Assembly (NCBI GenBank): GCA_029861675.1
Contig: JAOTYV010000027.1
Location: forward strand, 1-26,022
Direction of reading: 5' to 3'
DNA from: Alphaproteobacteria bacterium
Lineage (GTDB): Bacteria; Pseudomonadota; Alphaproteobacteria; UBA8366
Length of the DNA: 26,022 nucleotides
In this document: positions 1 to 7,998 of the stretch, in pieces
Position numbering within the stretch: the first letter of the stretch is position 1
How the letters are laid out: the number at the start of each line of letters is the position of its first letter
Made by a program: the position numbers and the translations under genes
Notes under the pieces: generated by a model
Told to the model about the DNA's origin: nothing
Seen by the model: only the letters and a program-made list of their open reading frames with translations
Databases searched by the model: none

Positions 1-452
1 GCGCCTTCCTTGACGCTGTCGAAGGTGACGGTCTGGAGGTACTTGCATTCGAGATGCGCGGGCGCTTCCGCGACCCGCGGCGCCTTGACCTTTTCCGACG
101 GCATCGGCGTCAACCCGGCGAGTTTCATCTCATCGACGCCGCGCCCCACATGGGCGGCGGTCAGGTTCATCTTGTCGGCGAGTTCGCCGGAGACGATGTT
201 GCACACGAATTCCCCGGTTTCTTCGGCGTTGCGCCAGGAATGCTTCATCGGATCGTCCGGCAGGCCGCTCGAGGAGAACATGACGATGGCCGGCGCATAG
301 GCCACCGCGTTGAAGAAGCTGTACGGCGCCAGATTGACGTTGCCGTCGGTGTCGAGAGTGGAAATCCAGCCGATGGGACGCGGGCTCACCAGCGCTTTGA
401 AGGGGTCGTGCGGCAGGCCGTGATCGCCCTTTACGTCGGGATTGTAGAACAT
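1..452 (-). CDS. Flavin reductase family protein (FMN-binding split barrel), 3' end cut off by window edge
   Basis: The minus-strand frame is open from an ATG at 452-450 to the left edge, giving about 150 N-terminal residues with no stop. The start has a good ribosome binding site (GGAGG about 7 bases upstream, seen as cctcc on the plus strand near 459). The translation contains RPIGWISTLDTDG followed by NLAPYSFFNAV, and then an AIVMFSSSG strand. This is the usual opening of flavin reductase-like domain proteins (flavoredoxin/DIM6-NTAB type), which bind FMN in a homodimeric split barrel and reduce or shuttle flavin for a partner oxygenase. The family assignment comes from these motifs. The substrate and partner cannot be told, because the C-terminus and downstream genes are outside the window. 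It is divergent from the toxin-antitoxin pair. Confidence 0.85.
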   Translation of the reverse strand, partial: MFYNPDVKGDHGLPHDPFKALVSPRPIGWISTLDTDGNVNLAPYSFFNAVAYAPAIVMFSSSGLPDDPMKHSWRNAEETGEFVCNIVSGELADKMNLTAAHVGRGVDEMKLAGLTPMPSEKVKAPRVAEAPAHLECKYLQTVTFDSVKEG

Positions 453-561
453 GCGTCACCTCCGGGAGTTTGCGTATCCTAGGATCAATACGGATTTTGA
501 GCGGGTTGGCAACTATGTCCGGGTAAGCGCGAAAATTCCTGACCTTCACGGATCGCTCCCA

Positions 562-591
562 TTGACATTACGCGAACGTACTCGATATTGT
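562..591 (+). promoter_or_regulatory. Probable promoter of the toxin-antitoxin operon
   Basis: A perfect TTGACA -35 box lies at 562-567. After an 18-base spacer comes TATTGT at 586-591, matching the -10 consensus at four of six positions. It lies about 30 bases upstream of the antitoxin start codon and overlaps the palindrome at 589-605. Confidence 0.55.
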
Positions 592-605
592 AGGATTATC
601 CTACA
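589..605. promoter_or_regulatory. Palindromic operator candidate for the antitoxin
   Basis: TGTAGGATTATCCTACA is a perfect inverted repeat: 8-base arms around one central base. It overlaps the end of the predicted -10 box and sits 14 bases before the antitoxin ATG. Phd/YefM-family antitoxins, alone or in complex with toxin, repress their own operon by binding such palindromes. The site is seen in the sequence; binding is inferred. Confidence 0.6.
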
Positions 606-619
606 TATAGGAGTGCCCC

Positions 620-874
620 ATGAAAACCGTTTCCATTCGCGAAGCCAACCGGGACCTGTCGAAGCTTATTCAGGAGTTGGAGCGCGAGGGCGAGGAATTC
701 GTCATTACCCGGCGCGGCAGGCCGGTGGCGCGCCTCACGCCGCACCGTGAAGACCGCACTGCCGACCCGGAATGGCAAGCTGCTTATGCGCGAATGAAGA
801 AGCAGCTAAAGGAAGGGCTCCACCTCGGCGGCGAAAAATTCGACCGGGAATCGCTGTATGACCGTTGGAAATAG
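620..874 (+). CDS. Type II toxin-antitoxin system antitoxin, Phd/YefM family
   Basis: This 84-residue protein begins MKTVSIREANRDLSKLI and continues EFVITRRGRPVARLTP. That pattern is typical of Phd/YefM antitoxins: an N-terminal beta-alpha DNA-binding domain of about 50 residues, then a charged, probably disordered tail (from about residue 55) that wraps the toxin. A ribosome binding site (AGGAG at 609-613) precedes the ATG. The gene overlaps the downstream PIN-domain toxin by 17 bases, so the two are translated as a coupled pair. It should neutralise that toxin and repress the shared promoter, which carries a perfect palindrome. The exact subfamily was not checked by alignment. Confidence 0.88.
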   Translation: MKTVSIREANRDLSKLIQELEREGEEFVITRRGRPVARLTPHREDRTADPEWQAAYARMKKQLKEGLHLGGEKFDRESLYDRWK

Positions 875-1280
875 ATTTGCGATCGATGCAAATGTTCTCG
901 TCTACGCGATCGATGTGGACGCTGGTGCAAAACGACGTTTGGCGGAATCGCTCCTCATTGATGCGGCAAGAGTCGATGCATGGCTAACAGTGCAATCGCT
1001 TGCCGAGTTTTTTCATGCTGTTACCCGAAAAAGAATTGCGACGATCGAAAACGCGACCCGGTATGTACAGACGTGGCAAATCGTATTCAATGTTACAGCC
1101 GCCGATGTCCAAAGCATTGACGACGCCATGGCGGCGGTTCGGGATCATAGCCTGTCATTCTGGGACGCCATGCAGTGGGCTACCGCGCGACAGGCGGGGT
1201 GTACCTGTTTGATCACGGAGGACATGCAGCATGGCCAAAGGATCGGCGGCGTAGAGCTGATAAATCCTTTTTTGCCGTAG
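858..1280 (+). CDS. Type II toxin, PIN-domain ribonuclease (VapC-like)
   Basis: This 140-residue protein has the acidic residues expected of a PIN domain: Asp10 in FAIDANVLVYA, Glu50 in SLAEFFHAV, Asp103 in LSFWDAMQWA and Asp122 in the LITEDMQ segment. These residues normally hold Mg2+/Mn2+ for single-strand RNA cleavage; VapC toxins usually cut tRNA or rRNA. The start is inside the antitoxin gene (17-base overlap), which fixes the pair as one operon. Base composition is near 50% GC in the part I counted, clearly lower than the sarcosine oxidase genes, consistent with acquisition as a mobile module. Pairing of a Phd-type antitoxin with a PIN toxin is common. All catalytic residues are present, so the toxin is probably active. 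The RNA target is unknown. Confidence 0.88.
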   Translation: MTVGNRFAIDANVLVYAIDVDAGAKRRLAESLLIDAARVDAWLTVQSLAEFFHAVTRKRIATIENATRYVQTWQIVFNVTAADVQSIDDAMAAVRDHSLSFWDAMQWATARQAGCTCLITEDMQHGQRIGGVELINPFLP

Positions 1281-1320
1281 TCCCAGGATCGTATGTTCCG
1301 ATTGTTGAGTTGAGCGCGCG

Positions 1321-1974
1321 ATGACACTGGCCTATATCCACCACCGCGTTACCGTCACGCCGCTCCAGTGGCAGGCGCTCGCCGACGCGATCCGAGGCAC
1401 CGGTGCGGGGGCGCTCGCCGCCGAGGGAGCCGCGCTCTACGGTATTTGGCGCAGCCAGATCGGCCGGCCGCGCGATGAGCTCACCGTGATGACCGTGTGG
1501 CCGGGTGATGGAGCTTCGGCCGCTCGGGCCGAGGCGATCCTGTTCGGGGACATGGCGGCGGTGCGCGCGTGCAGGAGCGAGCGAATGGTGCCGACGTTGC
1601 GTCCCGAAGGGCCCGAACCACCGCGGCGGCAAGGTAATTACGCCTTCCGCTGGTTCGAGACGCCGCCGGAAAATTGGGATGAATTCCTCGATCTCTGCGC
1701 CGGCGCCTGGCCGGGATTTGAATCTTCGTACGATTCACAGGTGATCGGGCTTTGGCGCGGCCCCGACAGGGACGATGGTTCCCGTCGCAGCCTGCTGATG
1801 ACCCGGCGGCCGGATCTCGCCATGTGGGAGCGGTCGAAGATCCCGCAAGGTCCCGAGGAAGTGGAAGTGCGGCGCAAGCTCAGCCGGCGGTACGACCTGT
1901 GTACCTGGACGGTGGTGTATACATCGACACTCCTGACCGCGGACGACCGGGAAGATACCGAGCGATGGACCTAA
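1321..1974 (+). CDS. Protein of unknown function, possibly NIPSNAP-like dimeric alpha/beta-barrel
   Basis: This 217-residue soluble protein has no signal peptide or membrane segment. It appears to hold two similar halves. Each opens with a strand (AYIHHRVTVTPLQW and YAFRWFETPPENW), then a helix, then an IWRSQIG or VIGLWRGP strand. The spacing recalls the NIPSNAP/ferredoxin-like dimeric barrel, with residues 1-100 and about 105-205 as the two modules. The fold is a guess from pattern only; I do not recognise the protein with confidence. It starts 40 bases after the toxin stop, has a weak ribosome binding site, and has no obvious functional link to either side. Confidence 0.6.
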   Translation: MTLAYIHHRVTVTPLQWQALADAIRGTGAGALAAEGAALYGIWRSQIGRPRDELTVMTVWPGDGASAARAEAILFGDMAAVRACRSERMVPTLRPEGPEPPRRQGNYAFRWFETPPENWDEFLDLCAGAWPGFESSYDSQVIGLWRGPDRDDGSRRSLLMTRRPDLAMWERSKIPQGPEEVEVRRKLSRRYDLCTWTVVYTSTLLTADDREDTERWT

Positions 1975-2070
1975 GGGGCCCGGTCTCGCGGTTGGCGCTC
2001 GATGAATCCACCGCGGGTGTCCCGCGAAGATGATGAAATCCTACGATAAAGCCTTCGCGGCAACGCCGTA

Positions 2071-2087
2071 ATTAATCGAATATTAAT
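2071..2087. promoter_or_regulatory. AT-rich inverted repeat upstream of the PilJ-like genes
   Basis: ATTAAT-CGAAT-ATTAAT has 6-base arms around 5 bases and lies within an AT-rich patch (about 2068-2105) in the 228-base gap after the preceding gene. This is the likely promoter region of the first PilJ-like gene. No clear -35/-10 pair can be assigned. Confidence 0.3.
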
Positions 2088-2202
2088 AAAAATCAATCAT
2101 TTTCCGCCGACGCAAAGAATTTCCGAAATGACGAAATTGCATATTCCGGCGTCTATTTTTTAAATGACGGCTATCCAGTTTTGTCGGCTTAATGAGGACA
2201 AA

Positions 2203-3138
2203 GTGTCGCAAAAAGTGATTCAATCGGCTTGTAATAACTACGTGACACAGCTGATCGGCATGGCCGTATTCGTCATTGCTTTGATCGCTCCGGCGGAACA
2301 CATGCGGAGCGGTTCAGGGCGCGCGGCCGCCGCCGAAAAGCAGTTCAGCACCGACGCCGTGAAAACAACGTTGCGCCGGGTCAATGGGCTGGAAACGCAG
2401 GTGCAGCGCATCACGGTGGAAATGGCTCAGATTGCGTTAAATCTGGATAAATCCGCCAGCGTCGTGCGCCTGCAGAAAGCATACAATCGGTTCGAACAGA
2501 ACCTCTCGATATTGGCTCGAGGGGACGCCGCAATCGGTATTCCGGCGCCATCCGACCCGAAAATCAAAGGGGCCCTTGGCGAGGTTCAAGTTGCCTGGAA
2601 TACTTTCCGAAGCAACGTTCTTCAGACCATCCTGAAAAAAGACGTTTCGCGAACAAACCTGGTCATTTTGGCTGAATTGGATCAGACCTTAATTGCGGCG
2701 ACGACACAGGCCCAAAAAGCCTATCGGGAAAAATTTCTGAGTCAGAAAATGGTGTCGCTGAGTACCCTGACCCTGATTCAGGCGGAACGCCAATCTTATC
2801 TCGCGGGAAGAATTACGGCGGAAATCTGGTTGATCACGCTCAACTATGAGGTGTCTCGCCTTCGGCCGCGTCTTGCGGAAAACGTTAAACGGTTCAGCCG
2901 GGTGCTGAAGGGTTTGCGCAAGGGTGATCCGGAATTGCAACTCTTTCCGATCGATAATCCTTCACTTCGGGCCGCGCTCCGCAGGACGCAATCGGTGTGG
3001 GAACGGGTGTTGCCGCATGTGGACGCCGTTGTGACGGGGCGTGGACTGCCGACCGAATTGCACGTGCGTGTCAGAGGCGACATGGAAAAATTGCGCGACA
3101 CTATGGAAAAGGTGGTCGACGTTCTGGCCAGGCTGTAG
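2203..3138 (+). CDS. Exported tandem PilJ-type (type IV pili MCP N-terminal-like) sensor-domain protein, copy 1
   Basis: This protein of about 311 residues has a membrane or signal segment (LIGMAVFVIALIAP) followed by a helical region with two related modules. Module 1 has VNGLETQVQRITVEMAQIAL, then FEQNL..L..GDAAIGIPAP and a conserved AWNTF. Module 2 has QAERQSYLAGRITAEIWLI, then FSRVLKGLRKGD and SVWERV. This alternation matches the PilJ/NarX-type N-terminal sensor domain of PilJ chemoreceptors (GRQRMLSQRM-like helix, then F..L..L..G, then W), but in degenerate form. No HAMP, methyl-accepting, kinase or cyclase domain follows. I chose the GTG at 2203 because GAGGA precedes it and the next paralogue also begins M-S-Q; an in-frame ATG at 2164 gives a longer form. 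The ligand is unknown. Confidence 0.75.
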   Translation: MSQKVIQSACNNYVTQLIGMAVFVIALIAPAEHMRSGSGRAAAAEKQFSTDAVKTTLRRVNGLETQVQRITVEMAQIALNLDKSASVVRLQKAYNRFEQNLSILARGDAAIGIPAPSDPKIKGALGEVQVAWNTFRSNVLQTILKKDVSRTNLVILAELDQTLIAATTQAQKAYREKFLSQKMVSLSTLTLIQAERQSYLAGRITAEIWLITLNYEVSRLRPRLAENVKRFSRVLKGLRKGDPELQLFPIDNPSLRAALRRTQSVWERVLPHVDAVVTGRGLPTELHVRVRGDMEKLRDTMEKVVDVLARL

Positions 3139-3462
3139 CTCTGAACCGGCTGCTAGCGCCGCCGCCTGGCGGTAGGTCTTCCCGCATAGCCGTTTCCTGA
3201 ATCCCATCTACATCTATAACGGTCTCCAAATGAGGCGTTATTTTGGCGTTTGCAGTCAGGCGATCTGGCGTTACGAGAGTGTAACTCCTGGTCAAGTTGC
3301 ACAGCTTAATCGTTTTTTAATTCAACACATTCAATACTTGTGGTTGCGCTCTTTGGCTATCGGTCGGTTGCCGGATATCCGTTTTGACGGCCCGGCTCGG
3401 GTGGCCCCTGTTTGGCGCGGGGATTTTCGGTTCGGCGGGTGGGCCGTGCGGAGTTGATGATT
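3139..3462. other. 324-base gap between the two PilJ-like paralogues
   Basis: No convincing gene was found. A small reading frame at 3230-3457 shows no recognisable protein pattern. There is an AT-rich patch (about 3305-3340, including a run of six T) that could hold a promoter for the second copy, and a short hairpin-forming GC stretch near 3153-3172 that is too weak to call a terminator. Confidence 0.4.
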
Positions 3463-4371
3463 ATGTCTCAAAGAGCATGCGCGATACTGGCGGTGATCGC
3501 GGCATTCGGTTCGGTGCTTTGCGGTCCCCCATGGGTGGCGCCCCAAGAAAGCGGGTGGGCTGCAGTCGCGCAGGAGGCGCGCAGTTCCAATTCACTCAAA
3601 ACGATCCTTCGCCAAGTCAATGAATTGGAGGCGCAAGCCCAGCGGATGACGCTGTCAATCGCGCAACTTTTTCTGGGTTTCGACAAGGAGAGCAATCTGG
3701 CGCGCCTCCGAACCGCCCATGAGGGATTTGAATCGAATTTTGCCAAGTTGAACCAAGGCGACGCGTCGATCGGCCTGCCGCCGCCGAGCCCTGAGATGCT
3801 TGAGATACTGCGCGACGTCCGTTTGGCCTGGGACATTCATAAGGGCGTCGGTCTTGATGTCATCGTGACCGGAGAAGTGAAGCGCACGGATATCGCCATT
3901 GCGGCGCAACTCGACCAGCTGGTTATCGACGCCGCCGTCAAGGCGCGGCAGGCTTATCAGACAAAATATTTGAAAAACAATTTAATATCGATCGACGTTC
4001 TGACTTTAATTCAAGCCGAAGAACAGTCCATTCGAATTGAGAAAATGGCCAAGAGGCTCTTACTGATCGCCATAAATTATGATGTCGGCAAGCAGCGGGA
4101 AGGGCTTGCCGCAAGCACGGTTATCTTCAACAGGGTGCTGAACGGAATGATCGAGGGCGATACCGAGCTGCAGTTGATCCCAGTCCGCGAACCGGCGCTG
4201 CGCACCGAGTTGATCCGCTCGAAGGACGCGTGGAGCCGTGTGCAGCCGCAATTCAAGTCCGCGGCGAAAGGCACGCCGACCGCTGTCGAAGACCTGGAGA
4301 TCATCATCACGGACATCGAGGCGCTCTCGGAAAGCACGCAGAAGACACTCGATATCCTCGAAAAAATGTGA
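3463..4371 (+). CDS. Exported tandem PilJ-type sensor-domain protein, copy 2 (paralogue of the preceding gene)
   Basis: This protein of 302 residues has an N-terminal signal peptide (MSQRACAILAVIAAFGSVLC) and then two PilJ-type modules. The first has VNELEAQAQRMTLSIAQLFL, FESNFAKLNQGDASIGLPPP and AWDIH. The second has QAEEQSIRIEKMAKRLLLI, FNRVLNGMIEGDTELQL and DAWSRV. It lines up with the upstream protein almost without gaps along the whole mature length, so the pair arose by tandem duplication and has since diverged widely. ATG 3463 is preferred over ATG 3457 or 3412 because GGAG (3450-3453) is then 9 bases upstream. As in copy 1, no cytoplasmic output domain is present. The protein is probably periplasmic or lipid-free secreted. 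It may bind a small anion or act as an accessory sensor; that is inference. Confidence 0.75.
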   Translation: MSQRACAILAVIAAFGSVLCGPPWVAPQESGWAAVAQEARSSNSLKTILRQVNELEAQAQRMTLSIAQLFLGFDKESNLARLRTAHEGFESNFAKLNQGDASIGLPPPSPEMLEILRDVRLAWDIHKGVGLDVIVTGEVKRTDIAIAAQLDQLVIDAAVKARQAYQTKYLKNNLISIDVLTLIQAEEQSIRIEKMAKRLLLIAINYDVGKQREGLAASTVIFNRVLNGMIEGDTELQLIPVREPALRTELIRSKDAWSRVQPQFKSAAKGTPTAVEDLEIIITDIEALSESTQKTLDILEKM

Positions 4372-4391
4372 GGTTGGCACGTTGGCCGGGC

Positions 4392-4994
4392 CTACGCACC
4401 CGTCACCGCCACCCCATATTCCCGGCCCGCATCCTCCAGCCAGCGCCACAGATAATCGGCGTAGGACCGGCGTATATACAGGTGATAGGCGGATGCCTCG
4501 ACCTGATGCAGCACGACATCCGCGCGGGCGAGCAGGGTGCCGGCGACGTTGCCGGGCTTGAACACCCGCGGGTGCAGGTCCAGGCCGCAGCCTTTCGATA
4601 GAACATCGCCGGCGTTCGGTCCGGCCAGCCGGATGACGGCCATGGCGTGGCTGAGGTCGGTCGCGGTGACGAACTTGCCGCGGAAAGCGCGCTGCAGTTT
4701 GGCGGTTAACGCGACGCTGTCCGTCGGGCCGGTGATCAGCCATTCGTCGGGTCCGAGCCAGAGCGCCGCCATGCTGCCCTTGGCCGCGCTGTCGAGCGGA
4801 CGCAGCGGCAGGCCGCATCCCGCCAGTTCGGCCACGATGCTGCGAAGTTCGCTGGTCGCTTCGCCGCGCAAATTGACCGCGGCGCGTGGCGGCAGCAGGG
4901 CAAGATGGACACCGGCATCGCTCGGTGCGGCTATCGTATCTCGGCCGAGCCAAAAATGGGCGAGCGGATCGTGGCGGGGCAATCCGTCAACCAT
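4392..4994 (-). CDS. soxG: Sarcosine oxidase, gamma subunit
   Basis: This 200-residue protein, from ATG 4994, starts MVDGLPRHDPLAHFWLG. It contains the family pattern RLAGPNAGDVLSKGCGLDLHP, then FKPGNVAGTLLA and YIRRSYADYLWRWLEDAGREYG. The gamma subunit is a small GcvT-fold-like structural component of heterotetrameric sarcosine oxidase and packs against the alpha and beta subunits. Its start overlaps the soxA stop by 8 bases (ATGGTTGA), so it is translationally coupled as the last gene of soxBDAG. An upstream in-frame start at 5036 would lie inside soxA and lacks family similarity. Only 20 bases separate its stop from the convergent PilJ-like gene, and I saw no terminator hairpin there. Confidence 0.93.
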   Translation of the reverse strand: MVDGLPRHDPLAHFWLGRDTIAAPSDAGVHLALLPPRAAVNLRGEATSELRSIVAELAGCGLPLRPLDSAAKGSMAALWLGPDEWLITGPTDSVALTAKLQRAFRGKFVTATDLSHAMAVIRLAGPNAGDVLSKGCGLDLHPRVFKPGNVAGTLLARADVVLHQVEASAYHLYIRRSYADYLWRWLEDAGREYGVAVTGA

Positions 4995-7900
4995 GCATGC
5001 GCTCCCCCTTCGGGTCGTAGAAGGCCGGGGTGGCAATCGTGGCCGCGACGACGCGTCCGTCCTCCAGGGGAAAATGGATGGTTTCGCCGATCCGGCTCCG
5101 GCCGCCGCGGATCATGGCCAGGGCAATCGAGCGGCCCAGGGTCGGGCTGAAATAGCTGGACGTGACGTGCCCGATGGCCGCCATCGGCGGCTTCGGTTTG
5201 ACTGTTTCGACGGCATGCGCGCCGTCGGGCAGCACAATCGACGGATCCTCGGTCAACAGGCCGACATAGTGTTTGCGGTCGGGCATCATCATGTCGGCGC
5301 GGCTGAGCGAGCGTTTGCCGAGGAAATCCTTACGCTTCGAGACTGCCCATTCCATGCCCATATCGGCCGGGGTTGCGGTGCCGTCGGTATCCTGGCCGAC
5401 CAGGATGAAGCCCTTTTCGGCGCGCAGGACATGCATTGCTTCGGTACCGAAGGCAGCAATGCCAAACGTCTCGCCCGCGGTCAGCAGAGCCTGCCACAGG
5501 GCCATGCCGTAGTCGGCGGGAACGTTTACCTCGTAGGACAGCTCGCCCGTGTAACTCACCCGCAGCACCCGGGCGGGCAGGCCCGCGACCATTCCCGTCC
5601 GGACCGCCATATGCGGAAAGACGGCGCTGTCGAGGTCGATATCCCGGCACAGGCCCGCCAGCAGGCGTCGTGCATTCGGCCCGGCGATCGCGGCGGTGGC
5701 GTATTGATCGGTGACCGAGGTGCAGCGGACCCGCATATGCGGCCACTCGGTCTGCAGCCATTCCTCAAGCCAGCCCAGCACCCGTTCCGCGTTGCCCGAC
5801 GTGGTGTGCATTACGTAGTGTTCCGGCCCGAACCGCGCCGTGACGCCGTCATCGAAGACCATGCCGTCCTCGCCGCACATCAGCCCGTATCGGCAGCGGC
5901 CCTCGCCGAGCTTGTCCCAGTCATTGGTATAGACCCAATCCAGCAGGGCGGTCGCGTCCGGGCCCTTAATGTCGATCTTGCCGAGCGTGGAGGCATCCAG
6001 GATGCCGACGCTCTGGCGGACCGCCAGCACCTCGCGTGCGACGGCGTCGTCCTTGGTCTCATCGTCGCGCGGATAATAGAACGGGCGCTGCCATTGGCCG
6101 ACATCTTCGAAGGCCGCACCCTGCGCCTCATGCCAGCCCTGCATCGGGGTGCGGCGCACGGCGGCGAAGAGCGGCCCGATATCGCGCCCGGCCAGCGCGC
6201 CGAAGGTCACCGGTGTGTAAGGCGGCCTGAACGTCGTGGTGCCGACCTCGGGCACCGGCGCGTCGCGTTCCGCGGCCAGCAGGGTGAGCGCGTTGACGTT
6301 CGAGGTCTTGCCCTGATCGGTCCCCATGCCGGCGGTGGTGTAGCGCTTGCTGTGTTCGACCGAGATATAGCCCTCGCGTGCGGCCAGGCCGATATCGGCG
6401 GCCGTCACGTCGTTCTGGAAATCGACGAAGTGCTTGTTCGGAGGGATTTCCGGGTCCGCGGCGGGGATCATCGGCAGCAGCCTGACCGGCCCGGGCGTAT
6501 CGCCATCGACCGCCGGCACGGGGACGGCGGCGGCGGGCGCAATGCCGGACGCCGCCGTGGCGGCGCGCCCGGCGGCTTCGCCTTCCGCAAGACATTCGAA
6601 CAAGGTGGCGGCGCCATTGCAGGTGCCCGCACAGCGCACTGCCTGGCCGGCCGTGCCGGGCAGGAAGGTGCCGGCCGCCGGGTCGAAGCGCAGCGTGCCT
6701 TGGGCCTGGGAAAACAGATGCAGCGCGGGATTCCAGCCGCCGGACATCAGCAGGGCGTCGCAGTTGAAATCGCGGGCGGCGCCGGTCACCCCGTCGCCCG
6801 CCTCGGTCATCGGCATCGCCTTGAGCGATGCGATGCGATGGCGGCCCGCCGTGTTCACCACCGCGTGCCCCCGCAATACCGGGATGCCCAGACCATCGGC
6901 TTTTCCGGCATAGGGATGCCGGGACGGCTCGGTGCGCAGATCGGCGATTACCGGTACCTCGCAGCCGGCGGCGACGAGTTCGACCGCAAGCCGGTAGGCG
7001 CTGTCGTTGTTGGTGAACAGCGCGACCCGGTCGCCGACCCGGACGCCATAGCGGTTGAGGTAGCTTCGCGCGGCACCCGCCAGCATGACCCCCGGCCGGT
7101 CGTTGCCGGCAAAGACCAGCGGCCGCTCATGGCTGCCGGTCGCCAGCACGACCTGGCGGGCGCGCACACTCCAAAACCGTTCGCGCGGCGTATGCGGCGG
7201 CGGTTCCGGCAAATGGTTGGCGACCCGCTCGACGATGGCGAGATAGTTGTGGTCGTAATAGCCGAAGACGGTGGTGCGGGGCAGCAGCCGCACTTCCGGC
7301 AGGGCGGCCAGCTCGGCGGTCGCCGCGTCGACCCAGTCCGCGGCCGACTGTCCGCCGATGGCAGCCGTGTCGGCGAGCAGGCTTCCGCCGAAACGGGCTT
7401 GTTCATCGGCCAGGACGACCCGCGCGCCGCTGCGGCCCGCCGCGAGCGCGGCGGCAAGCCCGGCGGGGCCGCCGCCGACCACCAGCACGTCGCAATGCAG
7501 CCGGCGCTTGTCATAGATATCCGGGTCGGGGCCGGCCGGTACGCGGCCCATGCCGGCGGCCCGGCGGATATGGGATTCGTACCATTCCCAGAGGCGCTTC
7601 GGCCGCATGAAGGTCTTGTAGTAGAACCCGGCCGGCAGCAGCCGTGAAAAGCGGTCGGCGAGCCCGCGCGCGTCGTATTTCAGGCTCGGCCAGTTGTTCT
7701 GGCTATGGGCGGCAAGCCCGTCGTAAAGCTCGACCTGGGTTGCGCGCGTGTTGGGCAGGGCGCGCGGTCCGTCGCCGATTTGGATCAGGGCATTCGGCTC
7801 CTCGGAGCCGGCGGAGAAGATGCCGCGCGGACGGTGGTATTTGAAACTGCGGGCGACGAAGTGCACGCCGTTGGCCAGCAGCGCGGAGGCCAGCGTGTCG

Positions 7901-7998
7901 CCCATGAAGCCTGTGTATCGGTGGCCGTCGAAGGTGAAGTGAAGCGGCGCCTTGCGGTCCACCAGGCCGCCATCCGCGGTGCGAAAGGACCGGCTCAT
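4987..7998 (-). CDS. soxA: Sarcosine oxidase, alpha subunit
   Basis: This 1003-residue protein is full length for the family. Residues 1 to about 100 form the ferredoxin-like N-terminal domain without iron-sulfur cysteines (TFDGHRYTGFMGDTLASALL, FKYHRPRGIFSAG). A Rossmann domain begins near 170 with VLVVGGGPAGLAAALAAG, and a second nucleotide-binding region has VVLATGSHERPLVFAGNDRPG and VALFTNNDSAYRLAVEL. The C-terminal ~400 residues are the GcvT-like folate-binding part (VGILDASTLGKIDIKGPDA, YTGELSYEVNVPADYG, VLRAEKGFILVGQDTDGT). The alpha subunit binds NAD+ and the folate site that accepts the methyl-derived carbon, giving 5,10-methylene-tetrahydrofolate, glycine and H2O2 in the tetrameric enzyme. 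It overlaps soxD by 4 bases and soxG by 8. Confidence 0.96.
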   Translation of the reverse strand: MSRSFRTADGGLVDRKAPLHFTFDGHRYTGFMGDTLASALLANGVHFVARSFKYHRPRGIFSAGSEEPNALIQIGDGPRALPNTRATQVELYDGLAAHSQNNWPSLKYDARGLADRFSRLLPAGFYYKTFMRPKRLWEWYESHIRRAAGMGRVPAGPDPDIYDKRRLHCDVLVVGGGPAGLAAALAAGRSGARVVLADEQARFGGSLLADTAAIGGQSAADWVDAATAELAALPEVRLLPRTTVFGYYDHNYLAIVERVANHLPEPPPHTPRERFWSVRARQVVLATGSHERPLVFAGNDRPGVMLAGAARSYLNRYGVRVGDRVALFTNNDSAYRLAVELVAAGCEVPVIADLRTEPSRHPYAGKADGLGIPVLRGHAVVNTAGRHRIASLKAMPMTEAGDGVTGAARDFNCDALLMSGGWNPALHLFSQAQGTLRFDPAAGTFLPGTAGQAVRCAGTCNGAATLFECLAEGEAAGRAATAASGIAPAAAVPVPAVDGDTPGPVRLLPMIPAADPEIPPNKHFVDFQNDVTAADIGLAAREGYISVEHSKRYTTAGMGTDQGKTSNVNALTLLAAERDAPVPEVGTTTFRPPYTPVTFGALAGRDIGPLFAAVRRTPMQGWHEAQGAAFEDVGQWQRPFYYPRDDETKDDAVAREVLAVRQSVGILDASTLGKIDIKGPDATALLDWVYTNDWDKLGEGRCRYGLMCGEDGMVFDDGVTARFGPEHYVMHTTSGNAERVLGWLEEWLQTEWPHMRVRCTSVTDQYATAAIAGPNARRLLAGLCRDIDLDSAVFPHMAVRTGMVAGLPARVLRVSYTGELSYEVNVPADYGMALWQALLTAGETFGIAAFGTEAMHVLRAEKGFILVGQDTDGTATPADMGMEWAVSKRKDFLGKRSLSRADMMMPDRKHYVGLLTEDPSIVLPDGAHAVETVKPKPPMAAIGHVTSSYFSPTLGRSIALAMIRGGRSRIGETIHFPLEDGRVVAATIATPAFYDPKGERMHG

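Noticed and set aside
54..482. Plus-strand 142-codon open frame at the left edge
   Set aside because: The minus strand encodes clear flavin reductase motifs through the same bases.
2164..2202. Upstream ATG for the first PilJ-like protein
   Set aside because: No ribosome binding site before 2164, and it would give an unusually long leader before the membrane segment; GTG 2203 has GAGGA and matches the M-S-Q start of the paralogue. Kept as an alternative.
3230..3457. 75-codon open frame between the two PilJ-like genes
   Set aside because: No convincing ribosome binding site or protein pattern; it ends just before the real start of the second paralogue.
4537..7647. 1036-codon open frame on the plus strand, antisense to soxA
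   Set aside because: soxA and its neighbours are unmistakable on the minus strand. The antisense frame is Arg/Gly/Ala-rich with no domain, a known effect of high GC at third positions.
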